Origin: CAZZKG01 sp964654825
GTDB taxonomy: Bacteria > Gemmatimonadota > CAZMKB01
Length of the DNA stretch: 48,087 bases
Reading direction: 5' to 3'
NCBI GenBank assembly: GCA_964654825.1
Contig: CAZZKG010000025.1
Location: 1-48,087 of the forward strand
Shown here piece by piece: positions 41,862-48,087 of the stretch. The notes below the pieces were generated by a model. The model worked only from the letters and a program-made list of their open reading frames with translations. It ran no database searches and was not told where the DNA came from. Every line of letters starts with the position of its first letter. Position 1 is the first letter of the stretch. The translations under genes and the position numbers were made by a program.

Positions 41862-43172
41862 ATGATCAAAATGGCTGACATAAATCCAAGAGAAGATTTC
41901 AGGAAGGTCGGGTCCTTTCTCAACATGGCGGTCTATCAGAACACGAACCTGGCACCCGCCAACCGGAAGAGTGTGCTGCTCGGGAAGGAGGTCCCACCCG
42001 TTACACTCTCAGACCCGGAGATGAAGTCGCAGAAATCAGGACTTGCTTCGGGGGTGGCGACCTGCCTGGGTTGTGCCGCACCGATCGTGTTCAACATGGT
42101 GGCGAGAGGCGGCGCCCTGCGGGAGGAACTCCTGAAGAGGGAGACCGTCGAGCGGGGCCTCTTCACCTGGGAAGAGTTGAAAAACCGGGATCTCCTGAGG
42201 ATCATGTTCACCGAGACAGATGTCCCGCCCGAGGCTCTCGAATCCGTTGGAATCGATCAGGAAAAACTGCTTGGTCTAAGGGAAATCAAGGAAGAACTCC
42301 TCGCACAGGGCCTCTATTATAAGATGCTCTTCTGCGGCGCTACAGGATGCATGACGGTCACCACGGCCGCGTATCCGAACCATATCTGGAATTACTCGTA
42401 TTTTCATTCCGCGTTCGAGAATCTCGGCGCGATGGTCGCCGGTCTCGAATCAGGTGCGAGAGTGAAGCTCCGTCAGGGGAAGATCAAGGTACCTCACAAG
42501 ATCATCGGTTTCGCCGGTGACGGCGGTACGTTTGACATCGGTCTCCAGGCGCTCTCGGGGGTGTGGGAGAGGAACCAGGACACCCTGACCATCACATACG
42601 ACAACGAAGCTTACATGAACACCGGAAAACAGCGCTGTAGCTCCACTCCCTGGGGTGCCGATACGACCACGGCACCTGTCGGGAAAGAGATCAAGGGCAA
42701 ACAGACGAACCCGAAGGACATCGTCGCGATCGCCCTCGCACATAACATTCCCTACGTTGCGCAGGCATCACCCGATGATCCGATCGATCTCATGACCAAG
42801 GTGAGAAAAGCCCTGCTCATACCCGGGGCGGCTTACCTCAGGATTCTGTCGCCCTGTCCGCCGGGGTGGGACTATGAGGGGATGGAAACACTCGAAATCA
42901 GCAAACGCGCAATCGACACCGGGACATTCCTGTCCTTCGAGGTCGAGACGGATGTTGACAATTACGCACGATACTTCACGATAAATCGACTACCCGAGGA
43001 CTACTTCGACCTGGCTGCCCACAAAGATGGAGTGGAGGACTACTCGAGCCAGCAGGGCAGGTTCAAGCACCTGTTCCGGAAGGAGGAGCTGGAGCTCCTC
43101 AAGATTATGCAGGGTAAAGTTGACCATTCCTGGGAAAACATGAAAGAATTCTTCGGCATCGAGGATGGTTGA
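41862..43172 (+). CDS. porB: Pyruvate:ferredoxin oxidoreductase beta subunit (TPP-binding)
   Basis: 436 residues. TCLGCAAPIVFNM supplies the first Cys pair; FCGATGCMTVTTAAYPNHIW the next; GFAGDGGTFDIGLQALSG is the GDG...N-type TPP motif continued by YDNEAYMNTGKQRCSSTPWG and PCPPGWDYEGME. The length exceeds the usual ~300 residues because about 75 residues (VARGGALREELLKRETVERG onward) are inserted between the first Cys pair and the ATGC motif. Fourth catalytic component with PorA. Ends 63 bp before NfnBA. Confidence 0.88.
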   Translation: MIKMADINPREDFRKVGSFLNMAVYQNTNLAPANRKSVLLGKEVPPVTLSDPEMKSQKSGLASGVATCLGCAAPIVFNMVARGGALREELLKRETVERGLFTWEELKNRDLLRIMFTETDVPPEALESVGIDQEKLLGLREIKEELLAQGLYYKMLFCGATGCMTVTTAAYPNHIWNYSYFHSAFENLGAMVAGLESGARVKLRQGKIKVPHKIIGFAGDGGTFDIGLQALSGVWERNQDTLTITYDNEAYMNTGKQRCSSTPWGADTTTAPVGKEIKGKQTNPKDIVAIALAHNIPYVAQASPDDPIDLMTKVRKALLIPGAAYLRILSPCPPGWDYEGMETLEISKRAIDTGTFLSFEVETDVDNYARYFTINRLPEDYFDLAAHKDGVEDYSSQQGRFKHLFRKEELELLKIMQGKVDHSWENMKEFFGIEDG

Positions 43173-43235
43173 TAGCCTGTTCCTCGGCCTGGTAATGATG
43201 GGCGGTCACCGGTTCAAACGAGGGAGCATGAAAAA

Positions 43236-45809
43236 ATGACGAAACCTGAAATAGATGACAACACTCTCGAAAAATTTGCAGATGCGCTATCCAGCTGGGA
43301 TTTTTCTTCCCTCTCAAAGCAGGAACTTCTCAATATCTACCGCAGTGGGGATGGTGTGTATGATGAACTCCTGAATGGCTCGACGAGGGGGACTGTTCTC
43401 GAGGCTGTCGGGCAGGATTTCACTTCGTGGAAACACAACTGGTTCTCAGATGAAACACCAGACGCCCCCGACGTGCACGAAGTGAACATCGGGTTCAGCA
43501 AGCAGAAGGCCATCCACAAAGCTGCCGAATGTATCGAGTGCGGTGAATCACCCTGTGTTACAGGAAAGATCGAATGGGTGAAGGGGCCGCTCGGCGGGTG
43601 CCCGGTTCGCATCGATGTCCCGGGATTCATCAGACTCGTCAGAGAAGGGAAAATCTTCGATGCCTGGAAGAAACTCATGGAGCGGGACAACATCCCGGCG
43701 ATTACGGGCAGGGTGTGTCCGCAGGAGGTGCAGTGCCAGCTGAGCTGCAGCACAGCCATCAAGGACAAACCGGTCGACATCGGCCGTCTCGAACGGTTCG
43801 TCGCCGATTACGTGTGGGAAAATCACTATGACGAGGTGATGTCCTATGTCAGGTCCATGAAAAAGAAATACGGCAGACCAGAAAATGCCGATCATCACAT
43901 CGCGGTGATCGGTGCCGGACCGGCCGGGTTAACTGTTGCCGCGGATCTGTTGATACTCGGTTACCGGGTGACGATTTTCGAGGCACTCCATGTCACCGGT
44001 GGTGTCCTAGCATACGGGATACCGGAGTTCAGGCTGCCCACCGATGTCCTCGAACGTGAGATCGGCATCGTAGAAGCGCTCGGCGTGAACATCATTCACA
44101 ATATCACAATAGGCCGCTCCATAACCATCGAGGATCTGTTCAACGAGGGTTTCAGCGCCGTATTTCTCGGGACCGGCGCGGGTCTTCCCAGGATGATGAA
44201 CATCCCGGGCGAAAACCTCAACGGCGTCTACTCTGCAAACGAATTTCTCGTCAGGCTGAATCTCATGAACGCTTACAAGGACGAGGCCGAGACGCCTCTC
44301 AGAGTGGGGGTCGATGTTGTCGTCGTCGGAGGTGGCTTCACAGCTATCGATGCCGCACGGTGGGCGAAGAGGCTCAATCACGGAAACGTCACCATCGTGT
44401 ACCGGCGTTCACGGGAGGAGATGCCCGCGCGTGCCGAAGAGGTGGAAAATGCCCTCGAAGAAGGTGTCAAACTCATGCTTCTCGTCAATCCCGTCGAGAT
44501 CATCGATGATGGAAAAGGCGGGGTGTCGAGGATAAAGTGCATCCAGATGGAACTCGGTGAACCCGATGAATCAGGCAGGAGGAGACCAATTCCCATAGAA
44601 GGGTCGGAATTCGAGATACCCGCCCAGACCGTGGTCACATCCCTCGGTACATCGCCGAACCCGATTCTTCTCCACTCCACGGATGGCCTCGAAGGTACAA
44701 AATGGGGGACCGTAGACGTCAAATCGATCGATACTGGAGAGACCTCGCTTCCCTACACCTACGCCGGTGGAGACGTCGTCACAGGAGCGGCGACGGTTAT
44801 CCTGGCAATGGGTGCCGGGAAAAACGCCTCCGCCGCGATCGATAAAGTCCTCAAGGACAAAAAGCCGGATCCTGAGGGTGTCAAAAGATCGATGGAACTC
44901 GTCGAAGCATGTTCCGATCACTTCGAGATACTCTCTCACAGATCGCTCGTCCCCGACATCTACGAGATGGAGGTGAGGGCGAGATTCGTGGCAAAGTACT
45001 GCGCTGCCGGACAGTTCGTGATGGTGATGAAGGATCTCGGGTCAGAGCGCCTGCCACTCACCATCGCCGATTGGGATGAAGAGAAGGGGACAATTACGCT
45101 CGTCTACCAGGTGGTCGGGAAGGGTACCGCGGAACTCGAGAAGATGAATGTTGGTGATGCTTTCAACGGCATACCCGGCCCGCTCGGGAAGCCATCCGTA
45201 GTCAAGAAGCAGTCGGGCCCTGTCCTCATGGTCGCCGGAGGCGTCGGCCTCGCCGCAATTTTCCCGATCATGCGCACCCACGTCGAGATCGGAAACGATG
45301 TCACCCTGATCTACGGTGCCCGCTCTAAGGATTACCTCTTCTGGATGGACAAGCTCCGGGCTCTCCTCCCCGAGGACAAGCTGATCATCGCTACCGATGA
45401 CGGCAGCTTCGGCGAGAAGGGGTTCGTCACAGATGTGATAAAAAAATATTTCATCGGGAAGAAGGACGTGAGCAGTTCCGTCATCATCGGTCCGGCCATC
45501 ATGATGCGTGAGAGTTCTAAACTCACCGTCGGCGAGGAAATCCCCACCATTGTGAGTCTCAACCCGCTGATGCTCGACGGGACGGCGATGTGCGGCGGCT
45601 GCAGATGTGCGGAACGCGGAGAAAAGGGCAGGGTCAGGGCCGAGTTCGCCTGTCACGCGGGTCCCGACCGGGATGCGGCGAAAGTGGACCTGGACGAGCT
45701 CATGAACCGCCAGTTGATCTACCGGGACCAGGAAAAAGAAATCATCGCCTACGGTATCGTGAGTGATCTCAAGAAGAAGCTGAGCCGGGAGATGGCCTCC
45801 ACCAAATAA
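43236..45809 (+). CDS. Fused NfnB-NfnA transhydrogenase
   Basis: 857 residues. After about 80 residues of N-terminal extension, an Fe-S domain (CIECGESPC; GRVCPQEVQCQLSC) and FAD/NADPH domains (VIGAGPAGLTVAADLLILGY near 224; VVVVGGGFTAIDAARWAKRL near 360) match NfnB/GltD. From about 575 a ferredoxin-NADP reductase-type domain with VAGGVGLAAIFPIM and, near 785, MCGGCRCAERG plus FACHAGP (2Fe-2S) matches NfnA. In its two-gene form this enzyme bifurcates electrons between NADPH, ferredoxin and NADH. Here both are one chain, in the Por operon, so it links pyruvate-derived ferredoxin to NADPH. The fusion order (B then A) and the extension are unusual. Confidence 0.85.
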   Translation: MTKPEIDDNTLEKFADALSSWDFSSLSKQELLNIYRSGDGVYDELLNGSTRGTVLEAVGQDFTSWKHNWFSDETPDAPDVHEVNIGFSKQKAIHKAAECIECGESPCVTGKIEWVKGPLGGCPVRIDVPGFIRLVREGKIFDAWKKLMERDNIPAITGRVCPQEVQCQLSCSTAIKDKPVDIGRLERFVADYVWENHYDEVMSYVRSMKKKYGRPENADHHIAVIGAGPAGLTVAADLLILGYRVTIFEALHVTGGVLAYGIPEFRLPTDVLEREIGIVEALGVNIIHNITIGRSITIEDLFNEGFSAVFLGTGAGLPRMMNIPGENLNGVYSANEFLVRLNLMNAYKDEAETPLRVGVDVVVVGGGFTAIDAARWAKRLNHGNVTIVYRRSREEMPARAEEVENALEEGVKLMLLVNPVEIIDDGKGGVSRIKCIQMELGEPDESGRRRPIPIEGSEFEIPAQTVVTSLGTSPNPILLHSTDGLEGTKWGTVDVKSIDTGETSLPYTYAGGDVVTGAATVILAMGAGKNASAAIDKVLKDKKPDPEGVKRSMELVEACSDHFEILSHRSLVPDIYEMEVRARFVAKYCAAGQFVMVMKDLGSERLPLTIADWDEEKGTITLVYQVVGKGTAELEKMNVGDAFNGIPGPLGKPSVVKKQSGPVLMVAGGVGLAAIFPIMRTHVEIGNDVTLIYGARSKDYLFWMDKLRALLPEDKLIIATDDGSFGEKGFVTDVIKKYFIGKKDVSSSVIIGPAIMMRESSKLTVGEEIPTIVSLNPLMLDGTAMCGGCRCAERGEKGRVRAEFACHAGPDRDAAKVDLDELMNRQLIYRDQEKEIIAYGIVSDLKKKLSREMASTK

Positions 45810-45856
45810 TAAATAGGGACAGTCACCATTTATTAAATGGTGACTGTCCCTATTTA
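45810..45856. terminator. Perfect 47-bp palindrome between convergent genes
   Basis: Two 23-base arms, perfectly complementary, with a single centre base (left arm from TAAATAGGGACAGTCACC, right arm ending in TATTTA). It begins one base after the Nfn stop and ends two bases before the stop of the minus-strand beta-helix gene, so a transcript from either side forms the same hairpin. Both ends have A/T runs, so it could act as a bidirectional terminator. Alternatively it is a REP-like or mobile palindromic unit. Confidence 0.6.
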
Positions 45857-45858
45857 AA

Positions 45859-47646
45859 TTAAGGTGATATCTCCACCGCGAACGACTCCTCGTCAACTAT
45901 CACATCAGGATACACCCCTATTCTTGCCACCACTTCAAACGTTCCTGGGAAAAACGTCCGAAGTTCGTTGGAGATAGTTGCTGTACCGTGAGCCGATGTG
46001 GAACCGTGCAGGGGATTAGGATGATTCAGCACGAAATTCGGAAGGAGTATTTCATTCGAGTTCGGAAGTACAACTGAGAGCCAGTAATCACCTGGAGCTG
46101 AGTTATCGGTGCTGTTCCAGAACAGGGCATCGAAGAATACGGTGTCACCTACGGTAACCGTGGTCGGCCCGGTGGGATAGAGGAAGAGATCGTAGGGTCC
46201 CTCCAGCCAATAGCCGTTACTCGACCCGCCATAGGCCCCCATGTCGCTTCTCGTTCCTCCCGATCCCGGAGGCTGGCTGCCGTCGAGGATCGAAGGATCA
46301 CCGGCATCAACACAAAGGGAACTCGCATCTAGATGAAAATCTATCTCCTCAGCAAACTGCGGGTCCGTGTCTATGTTGCCCGTGCCTGACCAGCCGCCCT
46401 CGATGTTTGAGTAGGTGACGGTCGGCTCATCCCCCAGATAATAGATGATAGCGGGCGAGTCATTCCACCACATGATACAGTTGATGATCGTGACAGCATC
46501 CGATTGGTAAAGGTAGATCCCGCCAGTAGAACCTAACCCGGAATCGTTATTAACGAGGGTACAGTTGTGGATCGTGACGTCATCGGAATTATAGAGGTAG
46601 ATCCCGCCACAATAACCATACCCGGCCCCATCGTCAGCGTGGTTACTGTTAAAGAGGCAATTATAAATGTTGACATCTGATTGGTTGCAATAAATTCCAC
46701 CTCCCATCCATCGAGCGTTGTTCTCTATGAAGCGGCAGCTCCAAATGAAGGTGGTCCCGTATGTAACTTCGACATCGTGGTATATTCCACCCCCCTTCAA
46801 GAGGGCCTCGTTATCAAAGAAGGTACACTGCGATATTCTTGGACCATCCCCGGCTAAGACAAAGGTGCTTATGTAAATCCCGCCCCCGTTATCTGCCAGG
46901 TTCTCACTGATAGTGCAATGGTTGATGTCGGGAGAACCGTTAACAACATATATCCCGCCGCCATCATCTGCAGCCGTGTTTCCTTCGATGGTGCAGTTGT
47001 TGATGCCGGGAGAACCGTAGGAGATATAAATCCCGCCACCCACGCCGATGTCGGCCATGTTCCCGGTAATAGTACAGTTTGTGATTGTCGGTGAGGCGGA
47101 ATCCACATTGATACCGCCGCCCTCGTTGGCGGTGTTCCCGGTAATAGTACAGTTTGTAATGGTAGGGGATGCACCTGTATCCAGGGAGATCCCACCGCCA
47201 TTAAAGACGGCTTCGCAGTCTTTGATGACGCAGTTTGAAATGGTGGGACTGGAATTACTCCACATCAAGATCGCACCTCCGGAACCGCTTGAGAAACCGT
47301 TTTTGATGGTAAATCCGTCCAGTACAGTAGAAGAATCCTCACCGTGGGCAAAAAAGAAAGCCGTATTTTGATCCAGCAAATCAATAATAGTCACCTCCGG
47401 ACCATCAGATGACATGATGACAAGATCTTTGCCCTGCAGGTCCATGTTAAAGTTCCCTGACCCTGAATATACACAGGGAGCCACCAGCACAGTGTCCCCA
47501 TCCACCGCCGCATTGATCCCGTCCATGATCTTCATATAATCGCCACCGCTGGCGCAATCGACGGTAATAGTGGCACCGAATGAACTGTTTACGCAGAGAA
47601 GTAAGGAAACCAAAAAGATCGCTGAACTCAAAATTAAATACTTCAT
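45859..47646 (-). CDS. Secreted right-handed parallel beta-helix protein
   Basis: 595 residues from the ATG at 47646 (MKYLILSSAIFLVSLLLCVN, a signal peptide with GGAG upstream). Residues 25 to about 450 are a beta-helix with many repeats of the type SPTITNCTITGNTA and GGGIY (PbH1; the spacing of GGGI turns is regular). The C-terminal part (ICVDAGDPSIL; GAYGG) matches choice-of-anchor Q-type surface proteins. Likely a secreted or surface adhesin/polysaccharide-binding protein. A longer in-frame start at 47745 is possible and would follow a tiny upstream ORF; signal position favours 47646. Confidence 0.85.
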   Translation of the reverse strand: MKYLILSSAIFLVSLLLCVNSSFGATITVDCASGGDYMKIMDGINAAVDGDTVLVAPCVYSGSGNFNMDLQGKDLVIMSSDGPEVTIIDLLDQNTAFFFAHGEDSSTVLDGFTIKNGFSSGSGGAILMWSNSSPTISNCVIKDCEAVFNGGGISLDTGASPTITNCTITGNTANEGGGINVDSASPTITNCTITGNMADIGVGGGIYISYGSPGINNCTIEGNTAADDGGGIYVVNGSPDINHCTISENLADNGGGIYISTFVLAGDGPRISQCTFFDNEALLKGGGIYHDVEVTYGTTFIWSCRFIENNARWMGGGIYCNQSDVNIYNCLFNSNHADDGAGYGYCGGIYLYNSDDVTIHNCTLVNNDSGLGSTGGIYLYQSDAVTIINCIMWWNDSPAIIYYLGDEPTVTYSNIEGGWSGTGNIDTDPQFAEEIDFHLDASSLCVDAGDPSILDGSQPPGSGGTRSDMGAYGGSSNGYWLEGPYDLFLYPTGPTTVTVGDTVFFDALFWNSTDNSAPGDYWLSVVLPNSNEILLPNFVLNHPNPLHGSTSAHGTATISNELRTFFPGTFEVVARIGVYPDVIVDEESFAVEISP

Positions 47647-47741
47647 ACTGTTCTCCGTTTTTGATAAAAAGTGAATAAAAACACTCATCCTCAATTCCTG
47701 CAGCAAATTGCTGAATGAGCTGAGAGAATATTCCGCCTGTT

Positions 47742-47768
47742 TCATGATGACCTTCTTTGAGAAAGCAT
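47742..47768 (-). other. Possible leader peptide ORF
   Basis: ATG at 47768 has an optimal AGGAGG (spacing 5) and opens an eight-codon frame MLSQRRSS whose TGA overlaps the ATG at 47745 (ATGA). The 47745 frame is the same as the beta-helix gene. Could be translational coupling or a leader peptide; no evidence beyond the signals. Confidence 0.3.
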
Positions 47769-48087
47769 AGTAACCTCCTGTTGAATCGGTGCGGTAGTTG
47801 ATGAACGTTCACCATTCTCTTTACTCTATTACGATGACAATGGAATTTTACGAATATATTATCTATGATTCATCCGAATGATGAGTACCACCACTTCAAC
47901 GCTTTCGCCAACCTCTTGGTGCTTGCTCAGTTAAGTATTGTTCTTCTAAGCCGCCAGCCTTCGAATGTCAGGTACATGACGGTGATTATTGACTCTCTCC
48001 AGAGCACACAAAAAGATAACGAGCCGAGCGATAAGTATTTCCCGGAATGACAGCTTTCTCGAAACGATTCCTGCCTGCATTGCGGGA
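47769..48087. other. 3'-terminal intergenic region
   Basis: Upstream region of the beta-helix gene to the window edge. A plus-strand frame of 61 codons at 47865-48050 has no recognisable domain or ribosome-binding site and is probably not a gene. No consensus promoter was found. Confidence 0.35.

Noticed and set aside
45042..45896. 284-codon minus-strand ORF opposite the end of NfnBA
   Set aside because: Shadow of the NfnA domain, whose motifs are unmistakable; it also crosses the palindrome.
47865..48050. 61-codon plus-strand ORF near the window end
   Set aside because: No SD, no domain, unlike neighbouring coding sequence.
1..48087. CRISPR array, insertion sequence or prophage
   Set aside because: No regularly spaced identical repeats, no transposase, integrase or phage structural gene found on either strand.

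Overview
The window reads as a bacterial chromosome segment. Start codons are often preceded by strong Shine-Dalgarno sequences (AGGAGG or GGGAGG), promoters are sigma70-like (TTGACA/TATAAT), genes are tightly packed with ATGA overlaps, and base composition is near-balanced to moderately GC-rich by eye. I see no rRNA, tRNA, CRISPR array, transposase or phage gene. The gene mix points to an anaerobic or microaerobic heterotroph from an uncultivated lineage, perhaps near the FCB group: class I two-subunit fumarase, pyruvate:ferredoxin oxidoreductase with an Nfn-type transhydrogenase, polyferredoxin, FixC/FixX, RtcB/archease, secreted beta-helix proteins and many PAS kinases. No marker gene settles the taxonomy.

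Layout. 0-2 kb: 3' end of a dual-specificity-type phosphatase, convergent with a fumarase alpha/beta pair. 2.2-10.9 kb: a co-directional signalling block with a REC-PAS4 histidine kinase, an NTT-like membrane protein with a long HEAT tail, a cyclic-nucleotide-binding-fold protein, a response regulator and a PAS3 HisKA_3 kinase. 11.0-19.9 kb: SnoaL-like protein, methyltransferase, a large secreted beta-helix/golvesin protein, then mostly minus-strand envelope genes (phytase-esterase-like, PPOX-like, DUF1850, Tat-DUF362 with DUF6599, half-size TauE). 20-25.4 kb: a run of small minus-strand genes (SAP/Rho-N, Cys-rich protein, DUF1330, SdpI, methyltransferase, alkyltransferase-like protein overlapping an HhH protein, CYTH, zinc ribbon, hemerythrin). 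25.3-29.5 kb: a glycosyltransferase operon headed by DUF547. 29.7-31.7 kb: a flavin reductase/polyferredoxin fusion. 32-35.4 kb: NUDIX-dipeptidase pair, then NYN nuclease plus archaeo-eukaryotic release-factor homologue. 35.4-39.0 kb: archease-RtcB-FixC-FixX on the minus strand. 39.4-45.8 kb: PorD-PorAG-PorB-NfnBA. 45.9-47.6 kb: a second secreted beta-helix protein.

How they fit. The Por/Nfn operon would oxidise pyruvate, make reduced ferredoxin and exchange electrons with NADH/NADPH; fumarase, FixCX and the polyferredoxin fusion would extend this redox chemistry. NYN nuclease, release-factor homologue and RtcB/archease form a cluster that suggests ribosome or RNA quality control. 

The most unusual signal is non-coding. 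Two unrelated secreted-protein genes (starts at 12670 and 29481) share an upstream leader element, GAGCAGATTCGCGGG, ten bases, then GCTCATCC, placed between a predicted promoter and the ribosome-binding site. Diverged relatives lie nearby, one upstream of a methyltransferase gene. A perfect 47-bp palindrome separates the Nfn gene from the last gene.
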